Shown piece after piece: positions 9,070-18,134 of a DNA stretch of 64,000 nt (within the stretch, counting starts at the first letter, position 1; each line of letters opens with the position of its first letter). The DNA comes from Cytophagales bacterium. Lineage in GTDB: Bacteria; Bacteroidota; Bacteroidia; Cytophagales; 172606-1. The translations under genes were made by a program, and so were the position numbers. Below the pieces are notes generated by a model, which was given only the letters and a program-made list of their open reading frames with translations, had not been told where the DNA came from and ran no database searches. The DNA is taken from NCBI GenBank assembly GCA_030448185.1, contig JAUJNL010000004.1:1-64000 (forward strand), read 5' to 3'.

Positions 9070-9104
9070 GTAATTCGTAATTCGTAATTCGTAATTCGTA
9101 ATTC
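9070..9104. repeat. Tandem heptamer TAATTCG array, left part
   Basis: Five nearly perfect units of TAATTCG run up to 9104, and the array resumes at 10140 on the far side of the IS982 element. The IS therefore landed inside a simple heptamer repeat and duplicated TAATTC (9099-9104 and 10140-10145). Confidence 0.8.
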
Positions 9105-10139
9105 ACGTGAGTTATCGAGGTAATTAATTGATAGAGAAACACTTAAAGCAAGAAGTCCAACACAGTTGCACAAAGAGTAGTTTAAGGAATTGTCACAAAC
9201 CAAGAAACTACTACAATGAGAACCATACTGGACAGCTTAAAGTTAGTTGAAATCTTCATTGCCTGCGATGACTTTTGTAAACAATTCGAGCAGTACTCTA
9301 TGCAAGAGAACGATGAGCCGCCGAAACAAAGACAGATGAGCGATAGTGAAATGATGAGCATCCTGATCTTTTACCATCATTCGGGCTTCAAGTGCTTCAA
9401 GTACTACTATGAACAGATCATTTTAAGAGCCATGCGCAGCTATTGGAAAAACCCTTATGCCTATGCGGCTTTTGTGGCTCAGATACCAAGAGTCAACTTT
9501 GTCTTGTTTGCTTTCCTTTCGGCTTGTCGTTTAGCTGCCACTACGGAGGCCAATTACGTTGATTCTACCCCCTGGTAGTGGCCCACAACCGCAGAAAACA
9601 GAGCAACAAGACCTTTAAAAACCTGGCCAGAACCGGTAAAACCTCTACTGGCTGGTTCTTTGGCTTCAAACTTCATGCGGTCATTAACCAAAAAGGGCAA
9701 TTAGTCGTCTTCCGCATCACTACGGCTAATGTAGCCGATAACAACCATGATCTGCTCGAAAAGCTTACTCAAAAACTCAAAGGCTTTCTCTACGGAGACA
9801 AAGGGTATCTGACCGGGCTGGCGGCCAGACTCAGGGAAAGAGGACTGGAAATCGTAACCAAATACCGAAAAACAATGGGACTGCAAGCAATCACTTACAA
9901 GAAAAACTACTATCTCTCCCATCGCGGACTGATTGAAACCGTATTTGACTGTCTCAAAAACCTCTGCGACCTGGATCACTCCCGGCACCGGAGCCCTTTG
10001 AACTTTTTTATCAACCTCTGGTCGGCGCTTATTGCCTATACCTTCTTTGATCAGACCCCTTCCATTACCCCTTTCAAAGAACGTATTGCCCAATCCTGCG
10101 AAATTGTAGTTATCTAAGAACCTACTATATAACTCACGT
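9105..10139 (+). mobile_element. IS982-family insertion sequence (1035 bp)
   Basis: Terminal inverted repeat ACGTGAGTTAT at 9105 and its complement ending at 10139, with 6-bp flanking duplication TAATTC. Because the target is a heptamer repeat, the duplication length is not firm. Length and transposase similarity point to the IS982 family. Confidence 0.8.
9216..10117 (+). pseudogene. IS982-family transposase, one frameshift
   Basis: The first frame (9216-9578) carries the helical N-terminus and ends ANYVDSTPW-stop. The second frame (from GTG 9578) continues VVAHNRRKQSNKTF, then TSTGWFFGFKLH, YGDKGYLTG and the C-terminal LIETVFDCLKN. The two join at ACCCCCTGG: one more C would read DSTPLVVAHNRR, the family consensus around the first catalytic Asp. 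This is probably a one-base deletion in a C run. The sequence does not form a canonical slippery heptamer in the right frame, so programmed frameshifting is less likely. Confidence 0.8.
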
Positions 10140-10213
10140 TAATTCGTAATTCGTAATTGCTTTTCCGCAACCCTGACCGGCCGGTTGCGTTTCAAAACAG
10201 CCCCTGACCGACC

Positions 10214-10248
10214 ATTTTAAGTACCTGAGCAGAAGTAATCAGGCATTT
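10214..10248 (+). repeat. 35-bp dispersed repeat, copy upstream of mrp operon
   Basis: Starts ATTTTAAGTACCTGAGCAGA and ends ATCAGGCATTT. It matches 16705-16739 at 33 of 35 positions, in the same orientation. The two copies flank the mrp operon. Confidence 0.75.
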
Positions 10249-10337
10249 ATTTTTCCTGAATACCTGATTCTTCAGCTACTATAAACCGAATAACCCATAA
10301 CCACTTAGTAAACTGATCAGTAAAAAACACGCCGTTG

Positions 10338-12641
10338 ATGCTCTTAGCTGTACTATCCGGCTTTCTGGTTGCCGCGTCCCTGCTGTTTCCCGGCCGGCCA
10401 CTGAAAGGCAAAGGAGCCGTTTTGTTAACCCTGCTGCCGGCGGGTCTTTTCATTTATTTCTGCAGTTTACTGCCGCAGGCCGCCGCCGGGGAAAGGCTTT
10501 TCTTTCACTACCCGTGGGTGCCGGCCATGGGCGTCAACTTCGATTTCTGGCTCGACGGACTATCGATGGTTTTTTGCCTGCTCATTACTGGCATCGGCAC
10601 ACTGATCTTTTTCTACGCTTCTTCCTACCTGAAGGGCCACCCGTACCTGGACCGGTTTCTGGGCTACCTGAGCATGTTTATGAGTGCCATGCTGGGCCTT
10701 GTGCTGTCTGATAACGTTATCTCCCTCTTTGTCTTCTGGGAACTGACCAGCATTACTTCTTTCTTCCTGATCGGCTTCAACAACGACAGTGAAGCCTCCC
10801 GCAAAAGTTCGATGCTGGCCCTTGCCATTACCGGCGGCGGCGGTTTTTTTCTGATGGCGGGTCTGGTGCTGATGGGTACCGTGGCGGGCAGTTATTCGGT
10901 GCAGGAAATGATTGCGGGCAATGCACTGATGAAGAACCACGCCCTTTACGGTGTAATTTGCTTTCTGGTCTGCGCCGGAGCTTTCACCAAGTCAGCGCAG
11001 TTTCCGTTTCACTTCTGGCTGCCCGGTGCCATGAAAGCACCCACGCCGGTGTCGGCTTACCTCCACTCGGCGACGATGGTAAAGGCGGGGGTGTATCTGC
11101 TGGCAAGGCTTACGCCGGTGCTGGGCAACCATCCGTACTGGAGCCTTACGCTGATGATTACCGGCGGCTTCACCATGGTGTACGCAGCGGTCCACTCCCT
11201 GTTCCGCACCGACCTGAAAAGCATCCTTGCCTACTCCACCATCTCGGCGCTGGGCATGCTGGTTTTCCTGACCGGGGTCGGTACGGGCGAAGCCTTTACG
11301 GCCATGGCCGTGTTTGTGCTGGTCCATGCCCTGTACAAGGCCTCTCTCTTCCTGGTCACCGGCGTGATTGACCACGAAACCGGCATCCGCGACGTTACCC
11401 GGCTGTCCGGGTTGCAGAAGGTGCTGCTTCCGGTGGCGGTGGCCGGGGTCCTGGCGGCCCTTTCCGGCGGCGGCATTCCCCTTACTTTCGGCTTTATCGG
11501 CAAAGACCTGATCTACGAAGCGACGATGCGGGCCGGTAACGCCGGTTTATTAACCGCCGCCGCCCTGCTCACCAATATTCTGCTGCTGTACGCCGGTTTT
11601 GTGGCTGGTATCAAGCCTTTTACCGGCAGGCTGTCTGAAGCTTTTCAGGACGTACACCTGCCTCCCCTGTCCATGTGGCTGCCTCCGCTCCTGCTGGCGG
11701 TGGCCGGCGTGGTGCTGGGACTGTTTCCGGGGGTGCTGGATGTGCCGGTGGTGGGGCCGGTGGTTACGGCCATGCAGGGCACCGCGGAAGGCATTCACCT
11801 CCATATCTGGCACGGGTTTAACTTTACCCTGCTGCTGAGTGCGGTTACCCTGGTGGCGGGGGTTGGATTTTACCTGCTCCGCAAACCAACGCACAAAGCC
11901 GAACTGACCATTGGCCGACTCGGATTCATCTCCCCGCAGCGGCTGATTACCGGAGCCGCCCGGGGCGTTATCCGTTTCTCGGACTGGTTCACGATTCTGT
12001 TTCAGAACGGTTATCTGCGGGTGTACCTGCAGTACATTGTCCTGTTTCTGACGGTGCTGCTGGGCATCCGGTATTTGGGTGAAGGACGGCCCGAAATCAG
12101 CGTTTCCCAGTTTTCCGAAATTACAGTGTACGAAGGCGTAGTATCCGGGGTGATCCTGCTGGCTATTCTGGTGACGATTTTAACTTCCTCGCGTCTGACG
12201 GCAATCGCTTCCCTGAGTGTGGTCGGGTATTGCATCTGTCTGCTGTTTGTGTTTTACAGCGCCCCTGACCTGGCCATGACGCAGTTTACCATTGATACGC
12301 TTACGGTGGTGCTGTTTGTGCTGGTGCTGTTCAAACTGCCGGCATTCACAAAGATCAGCACCACGGCCGTCAAGGTCAGGGACATGGTGATGGCCGTTGC
12401 GTTCGGCACCCTGATCACGATTATTGCCCTTGAGGTGCTGGAGGAACCAGTCAACAAGGAAATCAGCCGGTATTACGCCGAGAATGCCTACGTGCTGGCA
12501 AAAGGAAAAAATGTAGTGAACGTGATCCTGGTTGATTTCCGGGGACTGGATACGATGGTAGAAATTACAGTGCTGACCATCGCGGCCATCGGTGTCTTCA
12601 GTCTGCTGAAGTTAAAGATCAACCCGGCAGAGAAGGAATAA
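10338..12641 (+). CDS. mrpA: Na+/H+ antiporter subunit A (MrpA)
   Basis: About 767 residues from the ATG at 10338; a TTG lies directly before it. Largely transmembrane. The N-terminal part is a proton-pumping domain related to complex I NuoL, with LFVFWELTSITSFFLIGF and KSAQFPFHFWLPGAM followed by APTPVSAYLHSATMVKAG. The C-terminal part (about 570-765) has the extra MrpA domain (YSAPDLAMTQFTIDTL, KGKNVVNVILVDFRGLDTMVE). In the inner membrane it forms, with MrpD, the ion-translocating core of a multisubunit cation/proton antiporter. First gene of a complete seven-gene operon. Confidence 0.95.
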   Translation: MLLAVLSGFLVAASLLFPGRPLKGKGAVLLTLLPAGLFIYFCSLLPQAAAGERLFFHYPWVPAMGVNFDFWLDGLSMVFCLLITGIGTLIFFYASSYLKGHPYLDRFLGYLSMFMSAMLGLVLSDNVISLFVFWELTSITSFFLIGFNNDSEASRKSSMLALAITGGGGFFLMAGLVLMGTVAGSYSVQEMIAGNALMKNHALYGVICFLVCAGAFTKSAQFPFHFWLPGAMKAPTPVSAYLHSATMVKAGVYLLARLTPVLGNHPYWSLTLMITGGFTMVYAAVHSLFRTDLKSILAYSTISALGMLVFLTGVGTGEAFTAMAVFVLVHALYKASLFLVTGVIDHETGIRDVTRLSGLQKVLLPVAVAGVLAALSGGGIPLTFGFIGKDLIYEATMRAGNAGLLTAAALLTNILLLYAGFVAGIKPFTGRLSEAFQDVHLPPLSMWLPPLLLAVAGVVLGLFPGVLDVPVVGPVVTAMQGTAEGIHLHIWHGFNFTLLLSAVTLVAGVGFYLLRKPTHKAELTIGRLGFISPQRLITGAARGVIRFSDWFTILFQNGYLRVYLQYIVLFLTVLLGIRYLGEGRPEISVSQFSEITVYEGVVSGVILLAILVTILTSSRLTAIASLSVVGYCICLLFVFYSAPDLAMTQFTIDTLTVVLFVLVLFKLPAFTKISTTAVKVRDMVMAVAFGTLITIIALEVLEEPVNKEISRYYAENAYVLAKGKNVVNVILVDFRGLDTMVEITVLTIAAIGVFSLLKLKINPAEKE

Positions 12642-12748
12642 ATTGTTGAATTGTCAAATGGCTATATGGTTGTATGGCTACATGGGTGGATGGCTGAGGG
12701 GTGGATGGTTTATAAAAGAAAAAATTCAACAATACAGCCATTATAGTT
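12642..12748 (+). other. mrpA-mrpB spacer with inverted repeat
   Basis: Spacer of 107 bp, unusually long for an mrp operon. ATTGTTGAATT near 12643 and AATTCAACAAT near 12723 are perfect inverted arms enclosing TATGG-rich sequence. It could form a hairpin that tunes downstream expression, or be a mobile-repeat remnant. Confidence 0.5.
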
Positions 12749-13171
12749 ATGAAAACAATCATCCTGAAAACGGCTTCCAGGTACCTGTTGCCGCTGTTGC
12801 TTTTGTTCTCCGTTTTTATCCTGCTGCGGGGCCACTACCTGCCGGGAGGTGGTTTTGTGGGTGGGCTGGTGGCGGCCATTTCCTTTGTGTTGCACGCCTT
12901 TGCCAATGGTCTGAGCAATACCCGCCTGTTGCTGAAATACCATCCGCGGATATTGATCCCTATCGGGCTGGGCCTTTCCCTGCTCAGTGGTTTCGTCCCG
13001 ATGCTGTTCGGTGAGCCGTTCATGAAAGGGCTTTGGTTTCCGGAGCCGCTCCCGGTAATCGGCATGGTGGGTTCGGCGCTTTTCTTCGACATTGGTGTCT
13101 ACTTTGTCGTGATCGGCGTTACGCTCACGATTCTCTTCACCATTTCCGAAACTACGCAACTGGAAGAATGA
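12749..13171 (+). CDS. mrpB: Na+/H+ antiporter subunit B (MrpB)
   Basis: 140 residues with four predicted transmembrane helices. Family motifs [16 protein letters not shown] and [19 protein letters not shown] are present. Integral membrane subunit of the Mrp complex. Length is normal. It follows mrpA by 107 bp and is separated from mrpC by a repeat-bearing spacer. Confidence 0.93.
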   Translation: MKTIILKTASRYLLPLLLLFSVFILLRGHYLPGGGFVGGLVAAISFVLHAFANGLSNTRLLLKYHPRILIPIGLGLSLLSGFVPMLFGEPFMKGLWFPEPLPVIGMVGSALFFDIGVYFVVIGVTLTILFTISETTQLEE

Positions 13172-13366
13172 CTGAAGGATTGAAGGATTGAAGGATTGAA
13201 TTACCAAACTGATTCAGGCGTCCACGCCTGAATGAACCGGGTTTCTGATTCCCCTGAGATTCAAGCGTGGACGCCTGAATCAGTTGGACGCTTGAATCAG
13301 TTACAAACAGCAAATATGACTGTAAACGAATGAACATCAGCTGATACCCAATAACCACCCACTCCA
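13172..13366 (+). repeat. Intergenic palindromic repeats between mrpB and mrpC
   Basis: Starts with three tandem units of GAAGGATT. Then come three palindromic units of the form ATTCARGCGT-CC/GG-ACGCYTGAAT: 13212-13233 is perfect, one lies at about 13259-13280, and a half-unit at 13281-13300. No coding potential. It resembles a REP/BIME-like mosaic and could act as an mRNA stability or attenuation element inside the operon. Confidence 0.7.
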
Positions 13367-13720
13367 ATGGAGGTAATCTTAGCCATACTGATCGGGGTTT
13401 TGTATGCGGCAGGCATCTACATGATGGTGAGGCGCAGCCTGGTGAAACTGCTGATCGGCCTGATCCTGCTGGGCAACGGCGCCAATATGCTCATCTTCCT
13501 GCTCGGCCGGATCACCAAGGGCAGTCCGCCGGTCATTCCGGAGGACGCCAGAGTGTTTGCGGAAGTTTACGCCGACCCGATCCCCCAGGCGCTGATTCTG
13601 ACGGCCATCGTGATCAGTTTCGGCCTGCAGGCTTTTGCCATCATTCTGCTCAAGCAGGTCTACATTGTAAATGCATCCGATGATCTGGATGACCTGAACC
13701 CAATCGAAGAAGAAATATGA
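13367..13720 (+). CDS. mrpC: Na+/H+ antiporter subunit C (MrpC)
   Basis: 117 residues, three transmembrane helices, NuoK-like. LIGLILLGNGANMLIFLLG and DPIPQALILTAIVISFGLQAF (18-21 residue family signatures) are clear. It overlaps mrpD by 4 bp (ATGA), so translation is coupled. Part of the membrane core of the antiporter. Confidence 0.94.
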   Translation: MEVILAILIGVLYAAGIYMMVRRSLVKLLIGLILLGNGANMLIFLLGRITKGSPPVIPEDARVFAEVYADPIPQALILTAIVISFGLQAFAIILLKQVYIVNASDDLDDLNPIEEEI

Positions 13721-15237
13721 CCGATAACCATATCGTACTACCTGTCATTACTCACCTGTTTACTGCGGTCGTACTGATATTCTTCTGGAAAAAAACGCGC
13801 ATCAGCCGCATCATCAGCGTGGTCGCCAACAGCATCCTGGTGATCAGCAGCTTTGTGCTGTTTACCAGGACCTGGAACGCAGGCGTATTTACCATGCAGG
13901 CCGGCAACTGGCCGGCTCCGTTCGGGATCACGTTCGTAGCCGACGTATTCAGCAGTACGATGGTCTTGCTGACCAGTTTATCGGGCATGGCAGTCAGCAT
14001 GTATTCGGCGGTGGGCGTGAGCAAGGCCCGGATGAAGTTCGGTTATTTTCCACTCCTGCACTTTCTGCTGATGGGCCTCAACGGCGCTTTCCTGACCGGC
14101 GATATTTTCAACCTGTATGTCTGGTTCGAAATCATCATCATTTCTTCTTTCGTGCTGATGACGCTGGGCGGCCGTAAACCGCAGATCGAAGGGGGCATCA
14201 AATACGTAGCCGCCAACCTGATGGCTTCAGTGATTTTTCTCACTGGTATCGCCATTCTCTACGGTCTTACGGGCAGCCTGAACATGGCCGACCTTTCGCG
14301 TAAAGTTGCCCTGATTCCCAACCGCCACCTGATCAACATCACTGCCCTGCTCTTTCTGGTGGGATTCGGCATCAAGTCGGCCGTTTTTCCGCTGTTCCTG
14401 TGGTTGCCATCGTCGTACCATACGCCGCCCTCGGCCATTGCGGCTGTTTTCGGCGGTCTGCTCACCAAAGTGGGCGTCTACGCCCTGCTTCGGGTGTTTA
14501 CGCTGATTTTCGTGCCCGACGATTTCATTGCCTTTACCCTGATGGCGGTGGCTACTGCCACGCTGCTGACCGGTGCATTCGGGGCCATCATTCAGAAAGA
14601 CATCCGCCGGATCCTTTCCTACCTGATTGTGTGCCACGTGGGTTACATGGTGGCGGGGCTGGGCCTGTTTACCGAAACCGCCCTGACCGGCTCCCTGTTT
14701 TACCTGATCCACGACATTATGGTCAAAACCAACCTGTTTCTGGTAAGCGGCCTGATCTACAAGATAAAAGGCACGATCAAACTGGAACAGGCCGGCAGCC
14801 TTTACGCCGCTTACCCCAAATTATCGCTGCTGATGGCGTTGGTGCTCTTTTCGATGGTGGGCGTACCTCCCTTATCGGGTTTCTGGCCGAAAATCTACCT
14901 TTTTCAGGCTGCCTTTGCCGCCCATTCGTATACAGTGATCGGGGCCATCATTGTGGCCAGTTTTTTCACTTTGTACATCACGGCCAAACTTTGGGCCGAG
15001 GTTTTCTGGAAGGATGCACCGACCGGGGTGGCCCGGCACAGTGATCTGTACAACCGGATGAACCACTACGGCAAGGCCCTGCTGGTAACGCCGGTGATCC
15101 TGCTGGCTATCGTGACGCTTTACATTGGTCTGGGTGCCGAAAATATTGCCCGGGTTTCGGTCCATATTGCGCAGGAACTGATGGACCCGTCGCCGTACAT
15201 CAATGCAGTGCTGGGTGAAGTTGTCCTGGAGCCGTAA
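13717..15237 (+). CDS. mrpD: Na+/H+ antiporter subunit D (MrpD)
   Basis: 506 residues, multi-spanning, NuoM/NuoN-like. Signature residues are in DIFNLYVWFEIIIISSFVLM (conserved Glu) and KSAVFPLFLWLPSSYHTPPS (conserved Lys), followed by an FGGLLTKVGVYAL helix and RILSYLIVCHVGYM. It pairs with MrpA as the second proton channel. Stop at 15235-15237; mrpE starts 14 bp later. Confidence 0.95.
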   Translation: MTDNHIVLPVITHLFTAVVLIFFWKKTRISRIISVVANSILVISSFVLFTRTWNAGVFTMQAGNWPAPFGITFVADVFSSTMVLLTSLSGMAVSMYSAVGVSKARMKFGYFPLLHFLLMGLNGAFLTGDIFNLYVWFEIIIISSFVLMTLGGRKPQIEGGIKYVAANLMASVIFLTGIAILYGLTGSLNMADLSRKVALIPNRHLINITALLFLVGFGIKSAVFPLFLWLPSSYHTPPSAIAAVFGGLLTKVGVYALLRVFTLIFVPDDFIAFTLMAVATATLLTGAFGAIIQKDIRRILSYLIVCHVGYMVAGLGLFTETALTGSLFYLIHDIMVKTNLFLVSGLIYKIKGTIKLEQAGSLYAAYPKLSLLMALVLFSMVGVPPLSGFWPKIYLFQAAFAAHSYTVIGAIIVASFFTLYITAKLWAEVFWKDAPTGVARHSDLYNRMNHYGKALLVTPVILLAIVTLYIGLGAENIARVSVHIAQELMDPSPYINAVLGEVVLEP

Positions 15238-15250
15238 CCGGAAAAGAATT

Positions 15251-15727
15251 ATGAAGAAGAAATTCCTGATGAACCTGCTGCTCACCTTCGTGTGGGTTGC
15301 CCTTACGGGTCAGTTCAAGCTGATCAACTTCTTTTTCGGCTTTGTGCTCAGTTTTCTGCTCTTGTGGGCCATCACCCGCAACCGGGCAGACCGCCAGTAC
15401 TTTAACCGCATTCCGCGCATCATCAGCTTTATCTTTTACTTCCTCTGCGAATTGCTGAAGGCAAACCTGCAGGTGGCCTTTGACGTGATCACGCCCAGAT
15501 TTTACATGAAGCCGGGCATTATCCGGATTCCACTCAGCGCCACGACGGACCTTGAAATCACGCTGCTGGCCAACCTGATTTCGCTCACGCCCGGCTCCCT
15601 GAGCATTGATGTTTCGGAGGATAAAAAGGTGCTGTACGTTCATGCCATGTACATCCGGGACAAAGACCAGTACATTGACCAGATCAAAAGTGGCTTTGAA
15701 AGAAAATTATTAGACATACTGCGGTGA
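15251..15727 (+). CDS. mrpE: Na+/H+ antiporter subunit E (MrpE)
   Basis: 158 residues from the ATG at 15251 ([12 protein letters not shown]). The longer frame from 15203 would overlap mrpD and is not needed. Two to three membrane helices, then a cytoplasmic domain with [20 protein letters not shown] and LYVHAM, hallmarks of MrpE. It overlaps the GTG start of mrpF by 4 bp. Confidence 0.93.
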   Translation: MKKKFLMNLLLTFVWVALTGQFKLINFFFGFVLSFLLLWAITRNRADRQYFNRIPRIISFIFYFLCELLKANLQVAFDVITPRFYMKPGIIRIPLSATTDLEITLLANLISLTPGSLSIDVSEDKKVLYVHAMYIRDKDQYIDQIKSGFERKLLDILR

Positions 15728-15999
15728 GCCTGTTCGACTTCTACTACTATTTCATTCTGCCCGTGCTGAGCCTCTCCGTGCTGCTGGTATTCGTGCGGTT
15801 CGTGAAAGGGCCGGGAATTGTGGACCGCGTGGTCGCCCTCGACCTGCTGATTACCATCGGCATCGGCATCATTGCGGTTTACAGCGTCCTGACCGGGCAG
15901 TCTACCTTTCTGGACATTGCCATGATTCTGGCCCTGATCGCCTTCCTGGGCACGGTGGCCTTTTCGTATTACCTTGAAAAAAGAGAAAAAAATGGTTGA
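15724..15999 (+). CDS. mrpF: Na+/H+ antiporter subunit F (MrpF)
   Basis: 91 residues with a GTG start at 15724 that overlaps the mrpE stop. Three membrane helices. VKGPGIVDRVVALDLLITIG is the family signature. Small membrane subunit of the Mrp antiporter. Confidence 0.92.
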   Translation: MSLFDFYYYFILPVLSLSVLLVFVRFVKGPGIVDRVVALDLLITIGIGIIAVYSVLTGQSTFLDIAMILALIAFLGTVAFSYYLEKREKNG

Positions 16000-16393
16000 A
16001 ATCGCGATTATGATTCTGAGCGCCATCGGATCAGTCTTTATCCTGCTGGCGGCCATCGGCATCGTCCGCATGCCCGATCTGTACCTCCGCATCTCCGTCA
16101 CCACCAAGGCGGCTACCCTTGGCATCGGCCTGATCCTGACGGGAGCGGCGCTTTTTTTCGGCGACTTCTCGGTAACCTCCCGGGTGGTTGCCATTGTCTT
16201 TTTCCTGCTGCTGACTGCCCCGGTAGGTGCCCACATGATCGGCCGGGCCTCTTATTTCATCGGTACGCCTCTGTGGAAGGAATCCGTTCTTGATGACCTG
16301 CAGGGCAAGTATGAGAAAGACTCACACCTGCTGAGCAGCGGGGTCGGTAAACCGGACCTGGAGGAGGAAAAGGGAGAGAGCAGAAATGATTAA
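15992..16393 (+). CDS. mrpG: Na+/H+ antiporter subunit G (MrpG)
   Basis: 133 residues from the ATG at 15992 (MVEIAIMILSAIG), overlapping the mrpF stop by 8 bp. An upstream TTG at 15974 is unlikely. Three helices with GIVRMPDLYLRISVTTKAAT and LLTAPVGAHMIGRASY. The C-terminal tail of about 30 residues is charged and hydrophilic, longer than in many MrpG proteins. The TAA stop lies at the very first bases of the fold-back repeat. Last gene of the operon. Confidence 0.92.
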   Translation: MVEIAIMILSAIGSVFILLAAIGIVRMPDLYLRISVTTKAATLGIGLILTGAALFFGDFSVTSRVVAIVFFLLLTAPVGAHMIGRASYFIGTPLWKESVLDDLQGKYEKDSHLLSSGVGKPDLEEEKGESRND

Positions 16394-16836
16394 GTGGCTG
16401 CGCAATTTTAAATTGTGGATTTTAGATTTTGAATGTCGAGACAATACACTGATTATCAGACATTTTTAAGCAAAAATCGGTTCCTGGAGACTTATAGGGA
16501 AAAGTCTTCAGGAAGCCTCATCCCCGGCCCGTTAGCTTCGCTGATCCCTGCGGGATTCTCCAGGGATAAGGGGAGCAGAAGCGTCGCAGTCAAGTCCCTC
16601 TCCCTGACTCCTGAGCACGGGAGGAGCGGACGTCAGTCCCGGGATTCAGGGTGAGGCTTCAATGGAATTCTTCCCTAAATGTCTCCAGGAACCCAAAAAG
16701 CCGAATTTTAAGTACCCGAGCAGAAGTAATCAGGTATTTTAAAATTTAAAACCATGACGTCAACTTATTCAAAGTCAGAAGATTACCCAATAATTCAAAA
16801 TTTAAAATTCACAATTTAAAATTGCGCAGCTACTTA
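16391..16836. repeat. Large nested fold-back (inverted-repeat) element, 446 bp
   Basis: The outer arms are 44 bp with three mismatches: 16391-16434 (starts TAAGTGGCTGCGCAATTTTA) and the complement of 16793-16836. Inside is a second pair starting GGTTCCTGGAGAC (about 16480) and its complement near 16690, which extends into GAAGCCTCA on both sides. The centre contains further short palindromes. It holds no convincing gene; the 73-codon frame at 16433 has no family features. It looks like a non-autonomous fold-back element that ends exactly at the mrpG stop codon. Confidence 0.7.
16705..16739 (+). repeat. 35-bp dispersed repeat, copy downstream of mrp operon
   Basis: Second copy of the 10214-10248 repeat, in the same orientation, lying inside the right half of the fold-back element. 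Confidence 0.75.
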
Positions 16837-16889
16837 AATGCCGGATAAATTTCGCCCGGTTACCTGACCCGGCGGCGGCTGAAGGATAA

Positions 16890-16925
16890 AAAAAGCTGAA
16901 GCGCGACAATGGCCTTCAGCTTTTT
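16890..16925 (-). terminator. Bidirectional rho-independent terminator
   Basis: AAAAAGCTGAAG pairs with CTTCAGCTTTTT around a 12-base loop, with A-run and T-run on opposite sides. It is placed to terminate both the mrp operon from the left and the TerB-like gene from the right. Confidence 0.8.
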
Positions 16926-17030
16926 GGTTGCCCGGCAGGAATCAGGGGATACCCCCTGCGCAGATGATCCTGCCGGCTATCAGTGGATAAATGGATGAAA
17001 AGTCAGTCCGGAGCGGAGGCTTGCTGTCTC

Positions 17031-17384
17031 TCAGAGGCGGTTCAGCTCCTTGCGGCAGCGGCGGATCAGTTCCAGTTCTTTCCGCGAAGTGCCGTCGTAA
17101 GATTCTGCAACGCGCTGCAGAATCCCGATAAACTTCTTCTTCAGGTCTACGTCCAGCTCGCGCCGGTTTTCCGTAAACCGCCGGAGCGCAAATTCAAAAG
17201 CTTTTTCGGCCTCTACGCTGTACTTATCGTTGAGATTGATCATGCTGATGGCAATCTCGCCATAGGGCTCATCGTGCAGCACCTGACGGAGTGTAGTGAG
17301 TTCTTCAGGCTGCAGGCGGCCGTCCATTTTTGCAAGGGCATAAGCCATACTGCCTAAGCCAATGTACAGATCTTGTTGAGGCAT
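17031..17384 (-). CDS. TerB-like (tellurite-resistance fold) protein
   Basis: 117 residues from the ATG at 17384 (MPQQDLYIGLG). All-helical, with the TerB-type pattern of an acidic metal-site loop near the N-terminus (AYALAKMDGRLQPEELTTLRQVL), charged helices, and AESYDGTSRKELELIRRCRKEL near the C-terminus. TerB-like domains bind metal and occur in stress and membrane-linked systems. The specific role here is unknown. A second TerB-like gene lies at 29626. Monocistronic, ending at a good terminator. Confidence 0.7.
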   Translation of the reverse strand: MPQQDLYIGLGSMAYALAKMDGRLQPEELTTLRQVLHDEPYGEIAISMINLNDKYSVEAEKAFEFALRRFTENRRELDVDLKKKFIGILQRVAESYDGTSRKELELIRRCRKELNRL

Positions 17385-18134
17385 GGGTCTGGGGGAGTTT
17401 AAGTAAGAAAACAATTTTGAATTTTAAATTCTGAATTTTGAATGAGTATGACCACATACAGTCTGTGAGAGGTTTTCATTCAGAATCCATGATTCAGAAT
17501 CTATAATTTAACTCTGATCGGTTGCTCAAAAGTGAGCGTTGATTGGGCTTCCGGTTAAAGCAGACGGATGTTTGCCTGACGTACCGGATCGTAAGTGGTG
17601 CGGCCCCTTCCGGAGGCAGAACATTGAGGGCCGGTCTTCAATAGGAAGACCAACCCTTAATGCAGTCTTTCGCCTGAGTGATTTATCATTGGATGACGGG
17701 TCAAAGATGCAGCCGCCGGATTAACCGGAAATTAAAAGGGCGTTAAAAAAGGATTAGAACTTTTTTTGTGCCGAAACTGCGGGACCAGTTCTCAGAGAGA
17801 TTGACTGTCTGGCTTCGCTGAGAATAGTTCCCGCAGATGGGCGCAGATAAGGGCGCAGATTAACGCTGATATTTGTATTTCATCTGCGGGTATCTGCGGT
17901 TTCATCCGCGTAAATCTGCGCCTATCTGCGGGAAACCAAATTTATCCTGCACCCGCGGCTTGTCAACTGAACCGCTTATTCCTGCCGGATCAGGGTCTGT
18001 TACCTGCTCCTCTGCCGGTCATTCGTGAAAACTAATTTACTTTTAATGGTGCCAGTGGCCGCTGTTTCGTTAATTGCAGGTGAACATTGCCTTCCTGCGG
18101 CCCGGATTTTTCCTGTACCCAAACCAAATTTCCC
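17385..18134. other. Intergenic region with ATCTGCG-type repeats
   Basis: About 750 bp without a supportable gene. AT-rich fragments (AATTTTAAATTCTGAAT) lie near 17415. At 17830-17935 there are repeated units built on ATCTGCGGG/CGCAGAT in both orientations, a dispersed repeat type. The promoter of the OmpR-type system should lie at its right end, but I see no clear consensus. Confidence 0.6.

Noticed and set aside
9070-9104. Short regularly spaced repeat that could suggest a CRISPR array
   Set aside because: Units are 7 bp, contiguous and without spacers, and there are no cas genes.
9560-9585. Programmed frameshift in the IS982 transposase at ACCCCCT
   Set aside because: No X-XXY-YYZ heptamer in the correct frame, and the family normally uses a single ORF; one missing C explains it.
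16433-16654. 73-codon frame as a small gene
   Set aside because: It lies wholly within the fold-back element and has no family-like features or start context.
17539-17724. 61-codon frame upstream of the OmpR-type system
   Set aside because: No motifs and no plausible start context; treated as chance.
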